From the NCBI GenBank assembly GCA_937926205.1, contig CALEYL010000036.1:62001-126000 (forward strand): a stretch of DNA of 64,000 nucleotides, in the 5' to 3' direction. A model generated the notes under the pieces. That model was not told the origin of the DNA. It saw only the letters and a list, made by a program, of their open reading frames with translations, and searched no databases. Numbering within the stretch: position 1 is the first letter of the stretch; each line of letters begins with the position of its first letter. Shown here piece by piece: positions 8,693 to 18,000 of this stretch. The translations under genes and the position numbers were made by a program. The DNA is from an uncultured Saprospiraceae bacterium. Lineage in GTDB: Bacteria > Bacteroidota > Bacteroidia > Chitinophagales > Saprospiraceae.

Positions 8693-11473
8693 TTAAAAAA
8701 TAACATTATAAGATATCGCAGGCAAAGCCGTGCCAATCACTGCCAGTCGATATACTTGTTGCTGATTGAACGGATTGCGTTTGTAAAAAACGGAAAAAGC
8801 ATTCCGCCGGGCGTACATGTTGTATATGGAAAATGAAAAATTACTGCGAAAGCCTTTCTCTTTAGCCACCGATTTGTCAACGGTGTAGCTGATATCCAGG
8901 CGATGATAATCGGGGATGCGGCCCTCATTGCGCTGTGAATAGTTTGAAATGACCACGCCGCCAACACTGTATCCCGCCTCAGCGGTTGTGAAGGGCCTGC
9001 CTGTACGGTAAGTGAAATTCACCGAAAAGGAATGCACCGGATTGACCTGGCGTTTCAGGGTCAGGTTGATCTGGTGGGGTTGGTCAAAATTAGAAGGAAA
9101 CCAGGCGCCTTCGTTCACCGTTTCAACAGGATAAGCATCCCGCGTTTGCAAAAGACTCCGGGAGAAGGCATAAGAAAACTGCCCGCTCCAACGCCCGGAG
9201 GTTTTTTTTATGGACAATTCAGCCCCGTAAGCTTTGCCGGCAGCGCTCAACAATTCCGTTTCGAGGTATTCATTTAGCAGTAGTTTGGGAATTTCCTTGT
9301 AGGATAGAATGCCGTCGAGGTCTTTGTAATAGACTTCAAGAGACAATTGCCAAAGGTTTTTTTGAAAATTCTGGAAATAACCCAGCGAATATACATGGGC
9401 CAGTTGGGGGCGGATATGCCGCCCGCTTACCTGCCAAAGGTCAATCGGCGTAGCCGCAGCTGTGTTGGAAATGAGGTGGATGTATTGCCGGATCAGGTTA
9501 TAGCTGGCTTTAAGCGATTGTCTGGGGCTGATTTCCCATTTCAGAGAAACCCGGGGCTCCCAGCCACTGTACTGCTGAATGATTTCACCGTCTGCGAAAT
9601 CAGTGACCCCGATGATTGTACTAACTTCTTTTGGTCGACCCTCTTCATAGGTATACACAGAACGCGGGCCGCGCTGGATAAATCCCGAGTAGCGCATGCC
9701 GGCAGCAAACGCCAGGTTTTTAGAAATCTTTCCTTCTGTTTGCAAAAAAACAGCCCACTCATCCCCCTTGTCTTTAGGAAGAGATGCCGTTGCCACGGTA
9801 GAGGTGCTTCCATAAGGCTCCAGGGTTTCATCTTCCGGCGTGTAACGCGTAGCTTCAACCCCGGCCATCCACTGCCAGTCTGTATTTTGCTGAAAGAAGA
9901 CCGTCTCTCGCAGGGTAAGGTTGGAGAGCCCGTTGCTTAACCGCGAACCTGTTGTGGCTGCATCTTCAAACAAGCTGCTGTTGTATTTTCCGGCAACCGC
10001 TTTAAATGAAGAAGAAAATCGTTCCGAAAAGATGATGTTCCAGTTTAGCGCAAGGTTTTGAGTTACCCATTCGTATCCGAATTCTCTGGAATAGCGAAAA
10101 TAGTCGCTGCCCTGAAAAGCGGTTAGACTGAGGTTCTGCCGGTCATTCAGCCTGATGCTGATTTTGCCGGTAAAATCGTAAAAATTGACCGCACTATTCC
10201 GGATTTCGTATTGACGGACCGTTCGCAACATCCAGTTGGAATAAGATCCGCGCACCGCAAGGAGCGCGGAAACCTTGTTTCGCCAGATTGGCCCTTCTAT
10301 GCTCAGGCGGCTATAGGCGATGCCAATGCCGCCGGATCCATGGTATTCCTGGAAATTGCCGTCGCGCAGTTGCACATCGAGCACACTGGACGTACGCCCG
10401 CCAAACTGCGCAGGGATGGCGCCTTTATACAGGGTCACATTGCCGATTACGTCGGTGTTGAACACGGAATAAAATCCCAAAGCATGCGCTGTATTGTAAA
10501 ATGGCGCGCCATCCTGTAAGACAAGGTTTTGGTCAATATTTCCTCCGCGTACGTTAAAACCGGCTGCCCCCTCACCTACGGTGGATACCCCGGCAAGGGT
10601 CTCAAGGCCTTTGATCAAATCAGGTTCGCCGAGCAGCGAAGGCAATTCCCGTATGGTTTTTACACTCAGGTTTTCTACCCCGATCTGGGTGTTGCGCACA
10701 TTGGCGTCGGCGTGTTTTGCGCTGACAATAACTTCTTCCAGGCTCATCACGAATTGCTCCAGCCCGATCTCCGACTGCCCGTCCCGATACAATTCCAGGC
10801 TGATGTTCAGGTTGCGATAGCCTACAGACTGAACCTGTACCTGATACTTACCGGGCGGGAGAGACAATAGAAACCTCCCATCCACATCAGTCGCCGTACC
10901 CTGCTGCAACTCCTGCGCCATCAGGGTGGCGCCGATGATGGGTTCTTTATTTTGTTCGTCAAAAAGTTTGCCTTTGAAATTTACAGTCTTCGTTGTTGGG
11001 TTGACCCCTGATGCCGTGCCGAAACTTAAAGACATTTCAGTTGCCAGGTTGCGATCAGGCCAGGTGTAGCGTCCGGCTTCCCATTCGGCGGCTATTTTCA
11101 GGGCATATTCTTTATTCAGGCTTTGCCGGGGCGCGATAACGACTGTCGTTTTGTTCAATAAGCTGAAAGCAAGGTTATTGCCTTCGAGTGCTTTGCGCAA
11201 AGCAGGATAAAACTGGTCGTCCTTAAACTGGATGTAGACTTTGTATTGAGGGATGATTTCAGGATCGAAGTAAAATTTTACTCCAAATCGTTCCTGCCAG
11301 ATGGACAGTAAATCCACCAGACTGATGCCCCGGTAATCGCCATTTACAAGCGCTTCATCAATGGTCGTCGGCGATGGAATTGTGTCACTTGTTTCCTGGG
11401 CGGAGAGGGTGTGGCTTAAGAGCGTAATCAAGGCAAACAGGCAGTAGTTACGCAATAAGAGCGCTTTATTCAT
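8693..11473 (-). CDS. TonB-dependent receptor with STN and carboxypeptidase-like N-terminal domains
   Basis: This 926-aa outer-membrane receptor starts at the ATG at 11473, giving a signal peptide ending HTLSAQ. Domains in order: an STN (secretin/TonB short) domain at about residues 40-110, a carboxypeptidase regulatory-like domain at about 165-245 (KGKLFDEQNKEPIIGATL), a plug at about 260-370 (GEGAAGFNVRGGNIDQNLVLQDGAP), and a beta-barrel ending SYNVIF. STN domains often link receptors to anti-sigma signalling, but no FecR or sigma gene is in the window. It lies upstream of two DUF4249 lipoprotein genes on the same strand. I infer a TonB-driven uptake system of unknown substrate with DUF4249 lipoproteins as surface partners. 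Confidence 0.92.
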   Translation of the reverse strand: MNKALLLRNYCLFALITLLSHTLSAQETSDTIPSPTTIDEALVNGDYRGISLVDLLSIWQERFGVKFYFDPEIIPQYKVYIQFKDDQFYPALRKALEGNNLAFSLLNKTTVVIAPRQSLNKEYALKIAAEWEAGRYTWPDRNLATEMSLSFGTASGVNPTTKTVNFKGKLFDEQNKEPIIGATLMAQELQQGTATDVDGRFLLSLPPGKYQVQVQSVGYRNLNISLELYRDGQSEIGLEQFVMSLEEVIVSAKHADANVRNTQIGVENLSVKTIRELPSLLGEPDLIKGLETLAGVSTVGEGAAGFNVRGGNIDQNLVLQDGAPFYNTAHALGFYSVFNTDVIGNVTLYKGAIPAQFGGRTSSVLDVQLRDGNFQEYHGSGGIGIAYSRLSIEGPIWRNKVSALLAVRGSYSNWMLRTVRQYEIRNSAVNFYDFTGKISIRLNDRQNLSLTAFQGSDYFRYSREFGYEWVTQNLALNWNIIFSERFSSSFKAVAGKYNSSLFEDAATTGSRLSNGLSNLTLRETVFFQQNTDWQWMAGVEATRYTPEDETLEPYGSTSTVATASLPKDKGDEWAVFLQTEGKISKNLAFAAGMRYSGFIQRGPRSVYTYEEGRPKEVSTIIGVTDFADGEIIQQYSGWEPRVSLKWEISPRQSLKASYNLIRQYIHLISNTAAATPIDLWQVSGRHIRPQLAHVYSLGYFQNFQKNLWQLSLEVYYKDLDGILSYKEIPKLLLNEYLETELLSAAGKAYGAELSIKKTSGRWSGQFSYAFSRSLLQTRDAYPVETVNEGAWFPSNFDQPHQINLTLKRQVNPVHSFSVNFTYRTGRPFTTAEAGYSVGGVVISNYSQRNEGRIPDYHRLDISYTVDKSVAKEKGFRSNFSFSIYNMYARRNAFSVFYKRNPFNQQQVYRLAVIGTALPAISYNVIF

Positions 11474-11575
11474 AAACTTTAGTGTTCTAATAACAATAAG
11501 CAGTATGAACAAAGATCGCAAATAAGCGCTAAAGGGCTGCCTGCTATGCGCTGTTTTGACAAAATTGGCAAAAGC

Positions 11576-14035
11576 TTACTCCAAAAATGCCCGGATTGTT
11601 TGATTTGCAGCTTCTGCCTGATCCCACTGCACAAAATGTCCGGCGTTGGGTAAAAAGGCCAGTTTGCTGTTGTCGATTTTAAAATGTCCTTTTCGTGCAA
11701 CCTCAAAAACCGTCAACCCTTTGTGAAGCAACTGATTGGGAATGAGCTGGTCATTGGCTCCGAAGATGATCAGTACCGGAATTTTTATTTCAGACAAACG
11801 TTCAAAGATCGGCTCGTTGAGCATGGCCATGACGTTTTGAGGAATCATGTTGCAGTAATACTCGTAGGCTTCGGGCATTTCCCGCAGCTTCAACCGGTCT
11901 TCAATCATGAACGCCGCATCTTCCGGGAAGGAGAAAAAGTTGATTTCGAAATTTTTCCGGATCTGCTCTACAGAGGTCGCTTTCACAACGGCGGGTGTAT
12001 AAACGGCTTTAAACCAGGCTTTTTCAGTATCCGAAAACGTCTCGAATCCGGCGGGCGCAATCAATATCAGCTTTTCGATAAGCCCGGGCTTCATCAGCGC
12101 CAATGTTACGGAAACCTGTGCCCCCATGGAATGCCCGATGAGGGTCACTTTCTGCAATTTAAGCTGGCTGATAAATTCTGCAATCGTTTCTGCAAAAAAG
12201 TGCATCGAAAATGGATAATCGCCTTTTGAAGAGGCTTCATAGCCCGGCAAATCAAGCGCAATACAGCGGTAATGAGCACTCAATGCGGCTATGTTCTTTT
12301 GCCAGCTTTTTTTGTTGCTGCCTAAGCCGTGTACAAAAAGCAGGGTTTGGTCGCCTTCGCCCTGCTCTGTGTAGGCAATTTCGATGCCGCCGGATAGTTT
12401 CACGTATTTGTCAGGCGTTTCTGTGGCCATGTTGATTCGGGTTTGATGATGGGTATCGGTAATGGCAGGTGCCGCCATTACAGTTGTTCCCGGTATGGTA
12501 AATAACAGAAACAGGGCCACGCCTGGCGCGGCCTGTGATTTTTTCAGGCGTTGCCAGCCAAGAACCAGCAGCCCCACCAGCAGAGACGCTAAAATGGCCA
12601 TCGCTGCAGCAACGGCAGGGTTGCGCACCGCCCCTTGCATGTAGTCGCTGATGCCGCCGTAGTACATGGAAAAATGGACGACTATGGCGGTGACCGAAGC
12701 CAGAATCGGCGCCGCTCTCGGTGCTTCCCGGACAAAAATGCCAAAAAGTACAGGCACAAAAGCCGCTGAAAAGTAGGCGTAGACGCCGTTTTGTGCAAAA
12801 ATGCCAACGCTCAGACTCGGATTTACCAACTGTTGCCACGACAACAGGACGGCAACGAGACCCAAAGCGATGATGACCGCGCGGTTGGTGAAAAACAAGC
12901 GCTTCTCCCGCGCCTCCCCTTCCCCGTAATGTTTGCCAAATAAAGGCTCAATGATGTCGGAAGTGATGGTGGTGGACAGCGATTGAATCAGGCCTTCCAG
13001 GGTGGAAAGTCCGGCAGACAGCAATCCAAGTATGACCAGCAACCCCACATAAACCGGGAACTCCTGAATGACATACGCGGGGATGATGCCGTCCACGCTC
13101 AGCGCTGCGCCATTGGCTTTCAGGTCAGGGAAGCTGAGCCGTGCGTAGAGGCCTGCGATGACGACGATGAAAAAAAGACTTTCTACGAGGATGGCGGTAA
13201 TCAGATATTTGTTGACGTCCCGTTCCTCTTTCAGCAAAAGCGATTTGGTGATGATGTGGGGTTGGCAAACGATGGCAATACCCACAATGAAATTGCAAAA
13301 AATGACCTCAAAGTAATCCCGGAATAAAAAACTGGCCGGGTTGGTCGTTTGGGTCAGGGCCGGGTCGATGGCCTTGAGTTTGTCTAAGAAACCATGAACG
13401 CCCTCGCTGAAATGTTCATATCCGGATCCCAGCAAAATGACGGCTACAACAATCATGAGCAGGGCCTGGATGGTATTGGTGTATACCATGGAATTGGCGC
13501 CCCCAAACATCATGTATCCAAAAACGAAAAAAACCATGCCGGTCAACACATACAATTCCCGCACATTTAACGCACTGGCCAGTACTTTAGTCATGCCGAC
13601 ACAAATCAGCACGATGAAGGTGATGAGCAGCAGGGACAAAAAGGCCATATACAAAGAAAAACCGGAGCTGCCGTAGCGCTTGCCGATCCACTGCGCCATT
13701 GTCAGGGCCTTAACTGAGGCTCCGTGTTTGCGAAAACTTTTGGTGAGGATGACGAGGGAGATGTAGAGCCCAAGAGGCAGTACGATGCCCATCGCAAGGA
13801 CGCCGCTGATGCCGTACAAAGCGATGAACCCCGGATTGATGATGAAGGTGGCTGCACTGGTAATGGAGGCTGCCAAGGACAACCCAACTGTCACCGGCGA
13901 AAACTGCACACTGCCGAGGGCGTAATCTGTCATCGAGCGGTTTTTACGCGCTCCCTGAAAAACAAAATACAAGATGATGCCGCAGTAAGCCAGTAATAAA
14001 ATTGCGGTGGCCAGTACCATTTCCTGTGATGCCAT
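11576..14035 (-). CDS. Sodium:solute symporter fused to alpha/beta hydrolase
   Basis: One uninterrupted 819-aa frame holds two proteins. Residues 1 to about 505 form a sodium:solute symporter (SSF) with about 13 membrane helices, including GLSLAASITSAATFI and the signature region MFGGANSMVYTNTIQALL. A hydrophobic, signal-like linker follows (VALFLLFTIPGTTVMAAPA, about 508-526). Residues from about 540 form a complete alpha/beta hydrolase with oxyanion LFVHGLGSN, nucleophile elbow GHSMGAQ, acid FGANDQLIP and histidine NAGHFVQW. Met536 could also start a free hydrolase. If the linker spans the membrane, the hydrolase would face the periplasm and could release the molecule the symporter imports. 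Each half is normal for its family; the fusion is unusual. Confidence 0.88.
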   Translation of the reverse strand: MASQEMVLATAILLLAYCGIILYFVFQGARKNRSMTDYALGSVQFSPVTVGLSLAASITSAATFIINPGFIALYGISGVLAMGIVLPLGLYISLVILTKSFRKHGASVKALTMAQWIGKRYGSSGFSLYMAFLSLLLITFIVLICVGMTKVLASALNVRELYVLTGMVFFVFGYMMFGGANSMVYTNTIQALLMIVVAVILLGSGYEHFSEGVHGFLDKLKAIDPALTQTTNPASFLFRDYFEVIFCNFIVGIAIVCQPHIITKSLLLKEERDVNKYLITAILVESLFFIVVIAGLYARLSFPDLKANGAALSVDGIIPAYVIQEFPVYVGLLVILGLLSAGLSTLEGLIQSLSTTITSDIIEPLFGKHYGEGEAREKRLFFTNRAVIIALGLVAVLLSWQQLVNPSLSVGIFAQNGVYAYFSAAFVPVLFGIFVREAPRAAPILASVTAIVVHFSMYYGGISDYMQGAVRNPAVAAAMAILASLLVGLLVLGWQRLKKSQAAPGVALFLLFTIPGTTVMAAPAITDTHHQTRINMATETPDKYVKLSGGIEIAYTEQGEGDQTLLFVHGLGSNKKSWQKNIAALSAHYRCIALDLPGYEASSKGDYPFSMHFFAETIAEFISQLKLQKVTLIGHSMGAQVSVTLALMKPGLIEKLILIAPAGFETFSDTEKAWFKAVYTPAVVKATSVEQIRKNFEINFFSFPEDAAFMIEDRLKLREMPEAYEYYCNMIPQNVMAMLNEPIFERLSEIKIPVLIIFGANDQLIPNQLLHKGLTVFEVARKGHFKIDNSKLAFLPNAGHFVQWDQAEAANQTIRAFLE

Positions 14036-14420
14036 AGTCGATTCGCTTTGGTTAGATCACTAAAGGTAAGTTGCCGGATAGGATGGCATTCTTTTTCACA
14101 GTGAAAATGGAGCGGATATTCAAAAAAATCAAGGGTGGACTTTAGATGAAAATCCGGGAAGGGTAGAAGACTATCTGACTGGGTTTTTGAATTCTGGATT
14201 TTATAAAACAGATAATCAATAAATTAGAATGGGATGCAGCCAATGCATTGCTTTTCGTGGCGGCAAAAAAACGCACCTTGACTTAAGAAGCTTCAGGCCA
14301 GACTTTGCTGCAATGAAAAACCAAGCCTGGTACAGTTACCGGACTTGGTTGGATACAGGTTTTGAGCCTGCAAAAAATAGTATATGTTTATGGAATTGCG
14401 CCGTGCGCTGAAAACCCGAT
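14036..14420. other. Intergenic region with short palindrome, no gene seen
   Basis: No credible gene is visible in these 385 bp. The only structured element is a perfect palindrome TTTTCAC-A-GTGAAAA at 14093-14107, 58 bp upstream of the symporter-hydrolase start, which could be an operator. A 60-codon frame at 14229-14411 has no family resemblance and I do not call it. Confidence 0.4.
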
Positions 14421-14624
14421 TTAATTTTCGGTATTCTCTTCTTCCAATCTGATTTTTTCGCGATAGACAGCTTTCAGCTTCTTGTGTCTTTTCTGCACAG
14501 AAGGCTTTGTGAATTCTTTACGGGTACGCAATTCGCGCATCACGCCGGAGTTTTGAAACTTGCGCTTATAGCGTTTGAGCGCTTTGTCAATGGGTTCGCC
14601 GTCTTTAATCTCAATAATGAGCAT
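14421..14624 (-). CDS. rpsU: 30S ribosomal protein S21
   Basis: This 67-aa basic protein has the S21 pattern: MLIIEIKDGEPIDKALKRYK, then KFQNSGVMRELRTRKEFTKPS, then a lysine- and arginine-rich helix. S21 is part of the small ribosomal subunit near the anti-Shine-Dalgarno end of 16S rRNA. In Bacteroidota it is one of the proteins associated with sequestering that end, which fits the near absence of Shine-Dalgarno sequences in this window. The gene stands alone with its own promoter. Confidence 0.95.
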   Translation of the reverse strand: MLIIEIKDGEPIDKALKRYKRKFQNSGVMRELRTRKEFTKPSVQKRHKKLKAVYREKIRLEEENTEN

Positions 14625-14670
14625 ACGTGTATTTTTTTACAAAAATTTGTTGTTTGACCGTTACGGGGTG

Positions 14671-14678
14671 CAAAGATA
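14671..14678 (-). promoter_or_regulatory. rpsU promoter -7 box
   Basis: On the minus strand TATCTTTG followed by CACCCC exactly matches the Bacteroidota -7 consensus TAnnTTTG. It lies 47 bp upstream of the rpsU start. A -33 TTG at the usual distance is not obvious. Confidence 0.6.
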
Positions 14679-14992
14679 AAAAGTTCTCTAATTACATGAT
14701 ACTTCTTTTGAAAAAATTTTGGCTGGCATGTTTTTTATAGGGCAATGGGGGATGTTGTCGCATCGGGCGCCCCAGGCGGATCAGCGCGGAAGCGGCCAGG
14801 AACATTGGCTTGAATGCTGTTTGTCGCACGATCGTAGAGGCGTTTATTTTGATATGAGCGCATATAAGGCGAGCAGGGGAGTTGCTTTAGTTCCAAGGTG
14901 GTCCACGCTTATAATATTTTCGAGGTACTTTCAGGAAAAGCCCGCCGGCAGGGCCACTTTTATTAAAGATAAGATACCTGTCGGAATGTATT

Positions 14993-15026
14993 AATAAAAA
15001 ACGGCAGCCGGAAAGCCGACTGCCGC
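14993..15026 (-). terminator. Rho-independent terminator of the 1968-aa secreted protein gene
   Basis: The stem CGGCAG-CGG / CCG-CTGCCG (15002-15025) has one internal mismatch and a 4-nt loop. On the minus strand it is followed directly by TTTTTTATT. It lies about 35 bp past the stop codon at 15061. The remaining 14679-14992 upstream of rpsU shows no gene or other signal I recognise. Confidence 0.85.
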
Positions 15027-15060
15027 GCCTGTTCAGGTAAACTTGTTTCTCGCTTTAAAA

Positions 15061-18000
15061 CTATGGCCTTAGGCCTATTGCCTTCGCCAGTACGATCCGT
15101 TTGGTTACCACAACCTGTCCGGCATCTATCCGGATGGTATAAACACCGTCTGCCAATATGGACAAATCAATGCCTTCCGTTGCCTGGTCTAGTGTTGTTG
15201 TTTGTTTGTTCAACACCTGCTCACCGAGGGTATTGTAAACTCGAATGCTTGCCATTTGCTCAAAAACTTCGGAAAAACGCAAAAATAGCCGGCCATCTGT
15301 GGGATTGGGGAAAACTTCCACCTGTAATTCCGGTTTCAGGCTGTTGCCGGAGGCTACAAACGGCGTACCGACAGCGCTTAAAGACTGGTCAGGTTTTGTA
15401 ATGGTGACGTTGTCGAATGTTGCTGTAGTCGTCACACTGTTGTTGATGCTTTCTGAGAACAAACCGGCATAAATGCAACCGTTCATGGAGATGGTGGCTG
15501 AAAAGGCATAACTCCAGTTGATGCCGTCAATAGAAGTATAGCCGACAAAGGTGCTGCCATTCCTGGCTAAGCGCAACCAGATGTGTTGGGGACGGAAGTA
15601 GTTCAGGCTGCTCACGGCGCCATTGGCGGTCATCCTGATTTCCCTGCGGATGTTATTGTTTCCCTGCATCTTGAGGGCTACTTTCCTGGAACCTGGATCG
15701 AAGGTTTCGCGCAGCATGATACCAGCCCATCCGCCACCTGATACAGTCAACACCCGCGCTACAATTTCGCCGTTGCCGCACAGTTCCTGATAGACTGCAA
15801 AAAGTTTGTCGCTGCTGGAGGTCGAGAATCCATTGGCATTTACGGTGAAAACTTCATTGGGTTGCTGAAAACAGGGTGGGAAAGCAGCGCTGCCATTGGA
15901 GCCGCCAACGTCTATAGTATGCCAATTGGCAAGCTCCGAGTTGGTAACATCGTCAATGAGGTAGTTGCAGTCGTTGTCTTTGTTGTCGCAGATTTCTTCT
16001 GCATCCGGATAAACCGTGTCATCATCGTCGTTGCAATCGTTATTATATGTGGAGTAGCCAGAAGGCGCCGTTGAACTGCAGAGCATGGTTGTGGTGGTAG
16101 AGCCATAACCATCGTAATCGGCATCTATGTAGTAGAGTTGCGGTTCATGCACCGTCATATCATCGTCATTGCAATCCGTATTGTTCGTTGAATAACCGGA
16201 AGGCGCTGTTGAACTGCAGAGCATGGCTGTGGTGGTAGAGCCATAACCATCGTAATCGGCATCCACGTAATAAAGTTGCGGCTCATGCACCGAAATATCG
16301 TTGTCGTTGCAATCGGTATTGTTCGTAGCATAACCGGAAGGCGCTGTTGAACTGCAAAGCATGGCCGTGGTGGTGGATCCGTAGCCGTCATTATCAGCAT
16401 CCACGTAATAAAGTTGCGGCTCATACACCGAAATATCGTTGTCGTTACAATCGTTGCCACCTAAAAGTCCCTCGAATTTATAACCTGCGCCTGGAGAATT
16501 GCACTGCGTGATTCCTGCTCCGGTATAATAATTGTCATTGTCGGCATCCAGGTACCAGACCGTATTGGGATTAACAGCGGTATTGTCATCGTCGCAATCC
16601 AGGCTGTTGTCAGCATAACCGGTCGGTGGACTAAGCGCGCACAAGTCAGCTTGTAACATGCTTCCGTAGCCATCGCCATCATTATCCACAAAAAAGGTTT
16701 GCAAAGCATGCACGGCAGGATTCTGGTCATTGCAGTCCGGCCCCAGACTCACTGTTAAATATCCGGGAGGCGCCGTAGTGCTGCACAGCATGGCTGTTAA
16801 ACCTGAATCATATCCATCCTGATCCGAATCCACTAAATATTCATGAAGTTGATGCACAGACGGATCATCATCGTCACAATCGTTCCCACCCAGAAGTCCT
16901 GCGTACTTATAACCCGCGCCCGGAGACGTGCATTGTGTCACGCCTGCTCCGGTATAGTAATTGTCGTTGTCGGCATCCAGGTACCAGACGGTATTGGGAT
17001 TAACAGCGGTATTGTTATCGTCGCAATCCTGTCTGTTGGACGAATATCCCGGTGGCGGACTAATGGCACAGAGGAGGGCTACTGTCGAACTTCCGAAACC
17101 ATCGCCATCGTGGTCTACATAGAAGAGGTAATATTCATGAACAGAAGGGTTGTTGTCGTCACAATCTGTCCCTATAAATGTCGCAGTATAACCCGGTGGC
17201 GGTGTAGAACTACAAAAATAGATAGCTGACCCAGAAGTAAAGCCATCGCCGTCAACATCTCTGTAGTAAAGTCTTTCCTGGTGTATCGCTCCATCATTGT
17301 CGTTGCAATCGGTATTGTTCGCTGCGTAGCCGGAAGGCGCTGTCAAGCTGCAAAACAAGGCCGAAACGGTAGAACCATAACCATCGCCGTCGAGATCCTG
17401 GTAGTAACGTATGCGTTGGTGTATCGCTCCATCACTGTCGTTGCAATCGGTGTTGTTCGTGGCGAAGCCGGAAGGAGCCGTCAAGCTGCAGACCATGGCA
17501 GTAGTCGTGGAACCATAACCATCTTCATCGGCATCTATATAATAAAGCTGTGGCGTGTGGATTAATGCATTGTTGTCATCGCAATCATCCTCGCAACTGG
17601 AATAACCATCATCATCCACGTCGAGGTCCTCCTGGAATTCATAGGCGCCCATATCGATTTGCGCATTGCCAAAAACAGCGTCGTATTTGCGATTTTGGCC
17701 ATCTAAATCCGTAGAAGTCGTGTTCGCAGCATCAACGCCAGCATCGATGGCAGGAGAACAGGATTGCAAGCGCAGGTCGCCGGCTGTTGTTGGCGCATCG
17801 GCATAGTTGGGTTGACTGACAAACAAAGGATCTTCGTTTAGAATGGTGGCCCCGGAATACCCATCCTGAATGATGCAATTGGTCGCATTGGCAGAGCCGC
17901 CGCTTTCATTTGCGATCCCCTCATTATTGCCCCAAACAATGCAGTTGGTCAATGTGTTAGCGCCATCGGAATTGGCTTTAACAGCAACGTTTCTATTGCC

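Noticed and set aside
14229..14411. 60-codon plus-strand frame between the symporter and rpsU genes
   Set aside because: No resemblance to a known family, no promoter or ribosome-binding signal, and composition like the surrounding non-coding DNA.
14719..14994. 91-codon plus-strand frame before the terminator
   Set aside because: It would run into the terminator of the opposite-strand gene, has no recognisable domain, and could be chance in a 436-bp spacer.
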